A stretch of DNA of 35,473 nucleotides from a candidate division WOR-3 bacterium. GTDB taxonomy: Bacteria > Hydrothermota > Tepidihabitantia > Tepidihabitantales > Tepidihabitantaceae. Where the stretch lies: the NCBI GenBank assembly GCA_039801365.1, contig JBDRUN010000001.1, forward strand, positions 101,711 through 137,183. Direction: 5' to 3'. The translations under genes and the position numbers were made by a program. This document shows positions 1-7,488 of this stretch, in pieces (position 1 is the first letter of the stretch; each line of letters starts with the position of its first letter). The notes below the pieces were generated by a model that made no database searches, was not told the DNA's origin, and was given only the letters and a program-made list of their open reading frames with translations.

Positions 1-2700
1 GATATCACCCCCCGTAGAAACACCCAGCAATTCCTCGCCTCGATCCTTCACTGGCCGGAGTCGAACTACGCCCTTCTCAATCTCGATGATACGCTTCTCC
101 CATTTCTGGTAGTGAATGCCCATCGGCCGCGTAATCCGGATGAAAGTATCAAATGGCATCGCGAGCCCGCCCCTGGTCTTGGCCGGCTTCTCCTCGTCTT
201 CGTCGCCTTCGGGCTCCTCCTCCTCTGTGGGAGAGGCATCCTTGCCGCAATTCCCATTCAGGCCATTCACCCTGGTGGATTGCAGTGTCCAGAGGAACAG
301 CGCGGTCAACCGTGCGTCCTCCTCGAACCTCTCAGTTTCAGCCTTGCCCAGCACATTCTCAAGCGCTTCTCGTGAGACGGTCTCAAACACGTAAGCCAGA
401 AACCCACGTTTGTCCGGTTCCCCTGCCTCCGGGTCCCCGCCTAGCGGCACAACCTTGCCCGCAGCGGTTTCAACCCGCTCATACCGGCTGTACGGCTCCA
501 GCGCCGGGCCGATGCAGGAGAAGATTGCATCCGCGCCCCGAATCCCCTCGTCCAGCATCCGCGCCATCCACTCCTTCACCCGCTTCTGCATCTCCGCGCG
601 CACCTCGTCCCAGTCGCCTGTTCCGGCATCCTTCAGACGTGGCCGGCAAATGAGATGGACGCTTGTCGCCAAAGCCGCCGTTTCGCGAGCAACAAGCCGC
701 TGCTTCTGTTCAGTTGCAATCGGCCAAGATGCACTTAGCGACCAACCGCCCTGAACAAGACCGCTCAGCAGCGCTTCCCATCCTGCGGTCGTCTTGTGTG
801 CAAAGACTACACAGCTCACACCGCCGTCTCTAATGAGTCGACGTCCTTCTCTAAAAGCATTGGCCATGCACTCCTCGAAGAAGCGCGGACTCTTTGGTAC
901 GCCACCGACTTGATACGCTTGATTCCAAACACATTCTCGCAGCTTCGGCGTCAACTCGGAGTTCAGTTCGAAATCGTTCTGCAGGATTCTGTCATGTGGC
1001 AGTGTCCGCCTGAGCCACACATAGAAGAAATCCGAGAGATCGGCGTAAGGGATGGAATCGTAGTAGGGAGGGTCGGTGAACCAGCACGAGCAGCATTCGT
1101 TTGGCAGAGGATGCTGCATAGCATCGGCGACCTGTACTTTCCCAGCGTAACCAATGTCTCCAAAGCGACGTGTCACCTGGATGATTCCTACCAACATCGA
1201 GTCCCACGAACCCACGCTGTCACCGTGCGGAACCAGCTCGGCGAAATCCCAGAGCATCGGGAGTGCCTGGCGTCCGAACGAGTTCACATTTCTCTCCTGC
1301 GTTGAGTCCCACCGGCTCTCCACCGAACAGTAGTCGGCAACACGACTTTGCGCAAGCGCCAGTAGACGCAAAAGTCCATTCGGCCCGGACGCGGGAACGT
1401 CAGGCTGCCCTCGGACTGCCGCGCCAAAGCACGCCAGCGCTAACCGCTGACGAGGGAGATACAGAAGGTCGAACCTGTTCACTCCGTACCTGGTGACGGC
1501 AGTGAGTCCCCGGGCATTGGGCGATGGCCGCGTGCTGTGGAATTCCTCGCTGGGAATGGCGCTCAAACCGCACTGCAGCCGTTGTTTGGCAAGCTTGGCT
1601 GCGGCCTTTGTCGCTTTCCAGACTGCCTCGTAGTCACGGGCTGTGGGGAGTCGGTAGTTGCGACCCTGTTGGCCGGGCTTGAGCGTCACAACTGCAAGCA
1701 GGCGTGCACCTCCAATACGGTTGCCCTGCTTGTCAAAGATGACATCGGCGCCGCCGCGCTGGGCCGAGAGTTGGGCGCGGACGCGTGCGGGGTGTAAGAC
1801 CGCGCCGCAGCACAGACACTTGGCCTTAGCACGGGCGACCGTGCCGGGCGGTACATCTGAGTCATTCTTCGGCTCGAATATCTCGAACTCGACCGAGGGC
1901 GAGATTCTTCGACTCCGCTTCGCTCCGCTCAGAATGACAGGGCGCAACGCACGCTTGCGACTTGCCTTCTTGCAGAGCCAGAAAGAACGAACCAGTGGGA
2001 TTTCCGCACCGCAGTCCGACGCTTCGCAGGTTACGGTCCGCGCCCAGAGGTAGGCGATTGGCTTGGAGCCGTCAGGGTCGTCGGGGTAGAACTCCTTCAA
2101 CTCCTTTTCAGCCTTTGCCTTGATTTCCGCACCGACCTTGCGCAGTTCCTCGGCCAGCTTCGGGCCGTGCTTCGGAATGTCCTCAAGCATCACCTTGAGT
2201 ATCAGGCACGCTACCGGGTTCAGGTCGCTGGCAAACACCTCGCACCCGAGCCGCAAGGTTTCAAGCGGTATCGAGCCGCCACCGGCAAACGGGTCAACCA
2301 CCAGCGGCGTCTCTTCTGGGTGCGCGGCCTTCACGAGCCCGCGCCCGACATCAACGGCCAGCGGGTCGCTGGCAAGGCCCCAGTTAGCGAAGTCCGCGAT
2401 GAACTTCAGCAGTCCCTTGCGGAGAGCCAAGTCCGTCTTGCAGTCCCCGACGCCCGGAAACCCGGAAAGCAGGGCTCGGGCCTGCTTCTTGAACTCAGCC
2501 GGGCACAACGGTTCGCAGGGGTCAGGCAATAGCAGCCCAAGCAGGACGGCGCGACACGCGGCCAATGGTCGCCGTGCCCACCAGAGATGCAGGGTCGAAG
2601 GATGGCCGTGGCGGATGGTCTTCTCGCGGGCCGAGTGCGCGCTGACTGCCGCGACCGGGAAGTCCACCTCAATCAGCCGCTTGCAGTCTTTGGGAATCAT
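1..2700 (-). CDS. DUF1156-family zinc-ribbon DNA methylase (3' end beyond window)
   Basis: I translated this frame by hand. It is open without a stop from the ATG at 2700-2698 to the left edge, 900 codons, so only the C-terminus is missing. The start MIPKDCKRLIEVDFPVAAVS and the following AREKTIRHGHPSTLHLWWARRP are typical of DUF1156 adenine-specific methylases (COG1743). The SAM-binding loop VDPFAGGG is at residues 135-142 and ASDLNP at 157-162. Cysteines 225, 230, 243, 295, 297 and 298 look like a zinc ribbon. The amino-methylase motif DPPYYDS starts at residue 543. An acidic stretch lies near residues 846-858. The protein should methylate DNA, probably adenine N6, as the modification arm of the helicase operon: its start is 2 nt after the stop of the preceding gene. 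A short repeat encodes about residues 254-267. Family is sure; the target sequence and a role in defence are inferred. Confidence 0.93.
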   Translation of the reverse strand, partial: MIPKDCKRLIEVDFPVAAVSAHSAREKTIRHGHPSTLHLWWARRPLAACRAVLLGLLLPDPCEPLCPAEFKKQARALLSGFPGVGDCKTDLALRKGLLKFIADFANWGLASDPLAVDVGRGLVKAAHPEETPLVVDPFAGGGSIPLETLRLGCEVFASDLNPVACLILKVMLEDIPKHGPKLAEELRKVGAEIKAKAEKELKEFYPDDPDGSKPIAYLWARTVTCEASDCGAEIPLVRSFWLCKKASRKRALRPVILSGAKRSRRISPSVEFEIFEPKNDSDVPPGTVARAKAKCLCCGAVLHPARVRAQLSAQRGGADVIFDKQGNRIGGARLLAVVTLKPGQQGRNYRLPTARDYEAVWKATKAAAKLAKQRLQCGLSAIPSEEFHSTRPSPNARGLTAVTRYGVNRFDLLYLPRQRLALACFGAAVRGQPDVPASGPNGLLRLLALAQSRVADYCSVESRWDSTQERNVNSFGRQALPMLWDFAELVPHGDSVGSWDSMLVGIIQVTRRFGDIGYAGKVQVADAMQHPLPNECCSCWFTDPPYYDSIPYADLSDFFYVWLRRTLPHDRILQNDFELNSELTPKLRECVWNQAYQVGGVPKSPRFFEECMANAFREGRRLIRDGGVSCVVFAHKTTAGWEALLSGLVQGGWSLSASWPIATEQKQRLVARETAALATSVHLICRPRLKDAGTGDWDEVRAEMQKRVKEWMARMLDEGIRGADAIFSCIGPALEPYSRYERVETAAGKVVPLGGDPEAGEPDKRGFLAYVFETVSREALENVLGKAETERFEEDARLTALFLWTLQSTRVNGLNGNCGKDASPTEEEEPEGDEDEEKPAKTRGGLAMPFDTFIRITRPMGIHYQKWEKRIIEIEKGVVRLRPVKDRGEELLGVSTGGDI
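1901..1938. repeat. MITE-like short repeat translated inside the methylase gene
   Basis: The plus-strand segment GAGATTCTTCGACTCCGCTT continues as CGCTCCGCTCAGAATGAC. It matches a short dispersed element I remember from many environmental bacterial genomes, whose translation often includes VILSxAK; here it gives VILSGAKRSRR. Its ends are imperfect inverted repeats (ATTCT near one end, AGAAT near the other), it has an internal direct repeat CTCCGCT, and AGGGC stands on both sides (1896-1900 and 1939-1943) like a target duplication. The reading frame stays open through it. Homologues, as I recall, have a variable linker here between the zinc-ribbon cysteines. Confidence 0.6.
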
Positions 2701-2702
2701 GG

Positions 2703-3458
2703 TCAGGATACCGGCAAGGTGCCTTTGCACGCGGGGAAGCCGGTGCAGCCGAGAAACGGCTTGCCGGCGCGCGGGGCTTTGCGGGCGGTGCGCAGGGCCA
2801 TGGGCTTGCCGCAGAGGGGACAGGATGGCAGCGACTGATCCGACCGAGCCGACGGATCAGACTGATCGGTCATTCTCCGCTGGCGCTCCGCAATGCGGGC
2901 GGCGGCGAGTTGTTCGCTGTACCCGCCCTGCTTCACGAAGCCGCGCTCGAGGGCGGCAACCTGCCGGTCAAGCAGAAAGTTGGCCTGGTGAATCAGGCAG
3001 ATGAGGGCGTTGGCGACGATGGCAGGGTCAGGGGAGCCAAGCCAGCGGGAATAATCGGACGGATCAGACCGATTGGACGGATCGGTCCGATGCTGTGCGC
3101 CCACCGCGCGCACCGCAATCGCCTCCGGGTCATCCTTGGCCCACTGGTGCAGGTTGCGCTGCCGCAGAAAGTCCTCGTAGTCGAGCAGTAGTTCGTCAAG
3201 GCTGGCACGCGCCACATTGACGAGCCGCAACTCGGTCTGGCTTGAGGCCGCGGCGGCGCGGCTGCCCTCGGCGATGTTCTGCCTGCCGCTGCGCGCCGCC
3301 TGCACCATCTGATCATGCGTGCGCGAGCGTTTGTCCACGAACCGGTCGCAGAATTGCGCGGTGGCATCGTAGATGATGGTCGCCACCTGGAACGAGCGCA
3401 GGTCGCGGTAGCCGCCGCTGGGGCGGAGGCGGCGAATTCGGTCGGATGGGTCAGGCAT
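2703..3458 (-). CDS. Four-helix-bundle protein with C-terminal topoisomerase-type zinc ribbon
   Basis: 251 residues. Residues 18-110 (YRDLRSFQVATIIYDATAQF, then RTHDQMVQAARSGRQNIAEG) are the four-helix-bundle fold related to the S23/23S-rRNA intervening-sequence proteins; residues 140-195 match what I recall as the four-helix-bundle 'suffix' domain. The C-terminus is a zinc ribbon like those of topoisomerase I: CPLCGKPM (C213, C216) and FLGCTGFPACKG (C238, C244). The start codon overlaps the end of the helicase gene by 8 nt, and the stop is 2 nt before the methylase ATG, so the three are translated as one operon. A nucleic-acid-binding adaptor between helicase and methylase is a reasonable guess. 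Two Ser/Asp/Pro-rich inserts (about 125-137 and 197-210) come from short repeats. The exact role is unknown. Confidence 0.8.
   Translation of the reverse strand: MPDPSDRIRRLRPSGGYRDLRSFQVATIIYDATAQFCDRFVDKRSRTHDQMVQAARSGRQNIAEGSRAAAASSQTELRLVNVARASLDELLLDYEDFLRQRNLHQWAKDDPEAIAVRAVGAQHRTDPSNRSDPSDYSRWLGSPDPAIVANALICLIHQANFLLDRQVAALERGFVKQGGYSEQLAAARIAERQRRMTDQSDPSARSDQSLPSCPLCGKPMALRTARKAPRAGKPFLGCTGFPACKGTLPVS
2833..2873. repeat. GATC-rich micro-repeat inside the four-helix-bundle gene (copy 1)
   Basis: The stretch is built from variants of CTGATCCGACCGA and GACGGATCAGACTGATCGGTC. It translates on the minus strand as a Ser/Asp/Pro-rich run (TDQSDPSARSDQS, about residues 197-209), directly before the zinc ribbon. 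The same word set recurs at 3052-3092 and, more weakly, at the gene start (3436-3456). Confidence 0.55.
3052..3092. repeat. GATC-rich micro-repeat inside the four-helix-bundle gene (copy 2)
   Basis: Variants of ATCGGACGGATCAGACCGAT and GGACGGATCGGTCCGAT. On the minus strand it gives TDPSNRSDPSD, about residues 125-135, in the linker between the helical bundle and the suffix domain. It shares CGGATCAGAC and GATCGGTC with the copy at 2833-2873. Confidence 0.55.
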
Positions 3459-6400
3459 CCTTCACCTGCACCGTTCCGGTCAGGACATCAAGCTCCAACC
3501 AGTAGTGCTCCACCTTGCTTACTTCGTGCCAGCGGAACTGAGCCGGGTCCTGAATCGGCGGTTGCACGAACGGCTTCGTGTCGCACGCGGTCACGACGTA
3601 CAGCCAGAAGCAGTCGCGGCGGTCTTCGGCCACGCGGCGCTCATTCGGCGTGAGTAGAACCCGGCCCTTAGCAGCGCCCAAACCCTTGACCTCTATCAGG
3701 CGAAGTTCGCCCGTATCGGCGTGAATGCTACGCAGGTCGTACCCAAGGTTCTGCTTGTGCACATCCTCAACCTTGCACCCGCGTGCAGTCTCATAGGCGA
3801 TGACCGCCTCCATTGCCTTGCGTTCGACCTCCGGGTCTGGCCTGAGTCTGGTGACGTCGTCCCGATTACGCTCCGGATGGGGCAGTACAAGAGCAACTGC
3901 AATACGCTCGATGCCCTGAAGAGAAAGCTCGCGTTGCCGAGCAAGTTCTGCGTATCTGCGGTCGCGCCGCCGCTGCAAGTCAATTAGCTTCTGCGATTCG
4001 ATTTCGGCCAAACCCTCAGCAGCCGCGTCCCCTCTATCCTTGGCCAGCAGGTGTCTGCTTAGAACTTCATTGCGCTTGCGAATAAGTTCCTCGAAGCACA
4101 ATTTCACATGGCGCTCCACCACCAACAGGTCCTTTAGCCTTTCCTCTTTCACCTCGGCAAGGAACTGCGGCAGCGCAGACTGGACAAGATAACTCTGAGA
4201 ACCGGTCAAGTCTTCTGCCGCCTTGGGTTCGACAGCTGGCGCTGTGCTGGGCGAAATCAGGCCCAGCAAATAGGACAGCTCCCGCAGGATGCGTTCTCCT
4301 GCCGCGGTCGTTTCCACCACGAACAACCGCTGGTGCAGTGTCTTGCCGGTAGCGTCTACCACAGAAGCTTTGAATACTTCAAGCAAAGATTCCGATTCGC
4401 GATCGATGTCGTAAAGCACGCAGCCTTTGGCAAGCTCAGGTGCAGCCAGCTCGTCCAGACTTCGTCGCACCGCCTCAAAAAGAGGATGTCCAGGCGTAAC
4501 CCATTCTACTTTCGGGTCGTCTTCAGCTGTCTTGCGGTCAAAACTGATGACGCCGTAGCTTTTTGCCAGTGCCGGATAATGCCAGCCATCGCCCCGAGTA
4601 ACGTCAAACAGAGAAGGAGGTATACGGCCAACCTTGTACACAGTTTCCCGCAACGGTTTGAGCTCCACGTACAGGCGCGCTGCCGCATCTCGGAAAAAGC
4701 GGGCTATGGCTTCAGGCACAATTCTCCGTTCGCGGGCCAATGCCCTCTGTTCCACGAGCATAGGCAGGTTCAAACTGCTTCTGGCCAAACCTTCTAGTGC
4801 GGACCGGCACACTTTTTCGAAGTCGGCCTTGTTCACTTCGACGTCCAGGCGGGCGTGAATGTCGTCTTCGCTCATACGGCCGGCGTAGAACTCCCGCAGC
4901 AGATGCTCAATCTGGTTTGGCGGTAGCACCTGACCGACCACGTCAAAAACAGTATCCTCTTCTAACCCCCGGCGTATCTCATCGAGCTTGTCGAGCAGCT
5001 TGGCCAACACCCGTCCTTCAACTGTGTTGCGGGCGAAGAAGTTGAAGATATAGCAGTCGAGTTTCTGTCCATACCTGTGTATGCGGCCCATGCGCTGTTC
5101 AAGGCGATTCGGATTCCACGGTATGTCATAGTTGAACAGCACATTGCAGCAGTGCAGATTGATTCCCTCGCCGGCAGCCTCAGTCGCCACCAGCACCTGA
5201 GTTGCAAGGTCCCAGAACTGCCGTTCCGCATACAACCGGGTGCCCGGCTCATCGCGACTGCCGGGTTTCATTCCGCCATGAATGAAGCCAACCGTCAGGC
5301 CCCAGCTCCTCAGTGTCCTGACCAGAAAGTCCAAGGTGTCCTTATACTCGGTGAACAACAGCAACCTGCGCGACTGGTCACTGAGGATGCCCTGCTCTGT
5401 CAACTGTGCTCTAAGGGCCTGTAACTTCGCCTGCTGACCCGAACTCTCTACCTGTTCGGCCGCGGCAATCAGCTTGTCCAGTTCCTCCAGCTCCTTGCGT
5501 AGGTCGTCGCGCCGCTGCGCCAACGTCACGCCCTCGACTTCGTGTTCCACGCGCTCGCGTTCAGAATCCTCCATTTCGTCCCACGATTCCGGCTCAGGAA
5601 TTTCCGGGGCCGGGACCTCGGTCAAAGGTTTGCCGGATTCTAATTCTTCCTTCAGTTTCTTGTGGCGGCGCTTGAGCGATTCCTTTAGTGCGTAAGTCGA
5701 ACTGGCCATGCGTCGCTGGTACATAGCCATGAGGAATCCAACGGCGCGCGCCCACAAGTCATCTCCGCGTTCTGAAGCCCGCTGAGATTGCGTCTGCACA
5801 TAGCGCGTGACGTCCTTATAGAGGTCGAGTTCATTGCCGACCAGGTCAAATGCAACCGTGCTTGGAATGCGTCGCGTGAAGAGCTTGCGCGACCTCCACT
5901 TGCCGTCAGCCTGCAGTTCCGGGAAACTGAGCATCGCTTCCTTGGTGCGACGCAGATAGAACGGCGCTTCACGGCGTTTCATCGCCTCTTGGATGGATGT
6001 GACGTCTGCGTAAGCTTCCTGGTCGAGCAGTTGGAGGAAAAGGCAGAAGTTGTCCGGGTCGCCCTTGTGTGGTGTGCCAGTCAGTAGTAGGTAGTGTACG
6101 GTTTTGTCCCGTAGAATTTCGCCCAGCCGATAACGCTCGCTCTTGTGTTCGGAATCACGCGCCGACATGCGGTGTGCTTCGTCCACAATCACCAAATCCC
6201 AGTCCTCGGCCTGCTGCAAGCTGGGCAGGACGTGGTCGAGTTTAGCCAGGTCCATCGAGGTAATAACCTGGCTGTGGTTGTCCCATACATTCACGGCGTA
6301 GGCTTCCCGCAGTCGTGCACCGGTGACCTGCTCGAAGTGCTCGTCGAACTTGTCTTTCATTTCTCTGCGCCACTGGAAAGCCAGATTGGCCGGACAGATG

Positions 6401-6930
6401 ACCAGCGTCCGCTCGACCAACCCACGGAGCTTGAGTTCCTTGAGCAGCAGTCCGGCCATAATGGTCTTGCCCGCACCGGCATCGTCTGCTAGAAGGAAAC
6501 GGCACCGCCAGGCCTTCAGGAGGTGGTTGTAAATTGCGTCCAGCTGATGCGGCAGGGGGTCAACCTTGCATACCGACAGACCGAAATATGGGTCGTATTC
6601 GTGTGCGAGTCTGATGCGCAGTGCTTCCAAGCCGAGCTTGAACAAAGATGCGTCACCGGTGAATTTGGTTTCGGGCACGGTAACTGTGAGTCCCGCGAGT
6701 TCCGCATTATTCAGCAGAATGCCGGGCTTGAACGTCTGACTTCGAGTGCCGACCAGGTCCACAATGACGAAGCCGTTACCCTTACGCGGGGTGCCCACAA
6801 CCCGCATTGGCTCGTTGAACATCGTGCCGGTGATAATAACACCTTCGCGAAGGCAATCTGCCGGAATATAGTTACAGGCTGATTCTTGGGGCAACTGGGC
6901 TTTTTCCCGGCCCGACCCTGAGCCAGTCAT
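3451..6930 (-). CDS. SNF2-type DNA helicase/translocase with C-terminal DUF3883
   Basis: 1159 residues. Superfamily 2 motifs appear in order: Walker A DDAGAGKTIMAG (about 149-160), ICPANLAFQWRRE (178-190), VIVDEAHRMS (247-256), LLLTGTPHKGD (281-291), LLLFTEYKDTLDFLV (523-537), QVLVATEAAGEGINL (578-592) and the arginine-finger motif QRMGRIHRYGQ (612-622). A charged coiled coil lies at about 415-515. The C-terminal 110 or so residues (GYDLRS, LIEVKGLGA, LTPNERRVAED) are a DUF3883 domain, a nuclease-like fold in which E and K of IEVKG are the conserved pair. The architecture resembles DrmD-type helicases of DISARM and other HepA-like defence helicases. It is the first gene of the operon. No Shine-Dalgarno precedes the ATG; a promoter ends 8 nt upstream. 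The helicase call is secure; the defence role is inferred from its partners. Confidence 0.92.
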   Translation of the reverse strand: MTGSGSGREKAQLPQESACNYIPADCLREGVIITGTMFNEPMRVVGTPRKGNGFVIVDLVGTRSQTFKPGILLNNAELAGLTVTVPETKFTGDASLFKLGLEALRIRLAHEYDPYFGLSVCKVDPLPHQLDAIYNHLLKAWRCRFLLADDAGAGKTIMAGLLLKELKLRGLVERTLVICPANLAFQWRREMKDKFDEHFEQVTGARLREAYAVNVWDNHSQVITSMDLAKLDHVLPSLQQAEDWDLVIVDEAHRMSARDSEHKSERYRLGEILRDKTVHYLLLTGTPHKGDPDNFCLFLQLLDQEAYADVTSIQEAMKRREAPFYLRRTKEAMLSFPELQADGKWRSRKLFTRRIPSTVAFDLVGNELDLYKDVTRYVQTQSQRASERGDDLWARAVGFLMAMYQRRMASSTYALKESLKRRHKKLKEELESGKPLTEVPAPEIPEPESWDEMEDSERERVEHEVEGVTLAQRRDDLRKELEELDKLIAAAEQVESSGQQAKLQALRAQLTEQGILSDQSRRLLLFTEYKDTLDFLVRTLRSWGLTVGFIHGGMKPGSRDEPGTRLYAERQFWDLATQVLVATEAAGEGINLHCCNVLFNYDIPWNPNRLEQRMGRIHRYGQKLDCYIFNFFARNTVEGRVLAKLLDKLDEIRRGLEEDTVFDVVGQVLPPNQIEHLLREFYAGRMSEDDIHARLDVEVNKADFEKVCRSALEGLARSSLNLPMLVEQRALARERRIVPEAIARFFRDAAARLYVELKPLRETVYKVGRIPPSLFDVTRGDGWHYPALAKSYGVISFDRKTAEDDPKVEWVTPGHPLFEAVRRSLDELAAPELAKGCVLYDIDRESESLLEVFKASVVDATGKTLHQRLFVVETTAAGERILRELSYLLGLISPSTAPAVEPKAAEDLTGSQSYLVQSALPQFLAEVKEERLKDLLVVERHVKLCFEELIRKRNEVLSRHLLAKDRGDAAAEGLAEIESQKLIDLQRRRDRRYAELARQRELSLQGIERIAVALVLPHPERNRDDVTRLRPDPEVERKAMEAVIAYETARGCKVEDVHKQNLGYDLRSIHADTGELRLIEVKGLGAAKGRVLLTPNERRVAEDRRDCFWLYVVTACDTKPFVQPPIQDPAQFRWHEVSKVEHYWLELDVLTGTVQVKDA

Positions 6931-6938
6931 TGGCCGCT

Positions 6939-6966
6939 ATATTATTCTCTCGGTCATTTCAGTCAA
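6939..6966 (-). promoter_or_regulatory. Promoter of the helicase-methylase operon (apparently leaderless)
   Basis: Reading the minus strand: TTGACT (6966-6961), 16 bp, TAATAT (6944-6939), then 8 nt to the ATG at 6930. A start site 7-9 nt after the -10 would fall on or next to the ATG, and no AGGAG-like site exists, so the mRNA would be leaderless. Confidence 0.55.
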
Positions 6967-7488
6967 GCCGACAGCCAGTGCAGTCGTTTCAGGCCTAGCA
7001 GGAAGGATTGGGGCGAGGAATGACCCGGGCTTCGGCTCGAGGACCAGGGAGAAGAGCAGCAGGACCTTGCACTACCGTTTGCGTAACCGGAGCGGTAACA
7101 GAGCCGGTAGAGCCAGGGGCTGCCCTTTGCGTGACAGGAGGCGTGCCAGAGGCGGCTATCCGCGGTGTGACCGAAGCGGTGTCGCAAGGAGTCACCAAAG
7201 CCGTAGCCGAGGGAGTTAGAGGTTAGTGTCCAGAGGGTCGAACCGAACCTCAACCGTACCCTGGGGTAGCCGCTCCCCCAGTGACGTCCGCACAGCCCAG
7301 GGCACAGCCGAGGGGGCATACGAAGAAACGGGCAGATAACAGCCGGGAAATCCGAGAGTTGGATGAATACAAAATCACGGACAAGGGGACTGCTTGACAC
7401 GCGGTCTGTTTCGCAGTAGCAGTTGAGTGTGATACCGGCGTTTCGGAAAAGGGAAGGCTGGCCGCGGTCAGTCAGTTTGACCTGAGTG
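6967..7488. other. Non-coding stretch between helicase promoter and NagX-like gene
   Basis: About 520 bp without a credible gene. It holds the 12-bp tandem repeat at 7071-7224. Open frames on both strands here (72 residues on plus from 7008, up to 180 residues on minus) have low-complexity translations, no ribosome site and no recognisable domain. A TTGACA at 7394-7399 has no good -10 partner 16-18 bp later, so I cannot name the promoter of the gene at 7489. Confidence 0.6.
7071..7224. repeat. Degenerate 12-bp tandem repeat, about 12 units
   Basis: Unit starts fall every 12 bp at 7071, 7083, 7095, 7107, 7119, 7131, 7143, 7155, 7167, 7179, 7191, 7203 and a part unit at 7215. Examples are GTAACCGGAGCG, GTAACAGAGCCG, GTGACAGGAGGC, GTGACCGAAGCG and GTCACCAAAGCC. 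The rough consensus is GTgACcgaaGCc. On the plus strand the period gives a tetrapeptide series (VTGA, VTEP, VTGG, VTEA, VSQG, VTKA, VAEG). The minus strand is also open. I see no evidence that it is translated. Confidence 0.7.

Noticed and set aside
153..3004. Long plus-strand open frames (for example 153-653 and 2120-3004)
   Set aside because: They lie antisense to the methylase and four-helix-bundle genes, have Arg/Pro/Ser-rich translations typical of shadow frames in GC-rich DNA, and no ribosome sites.
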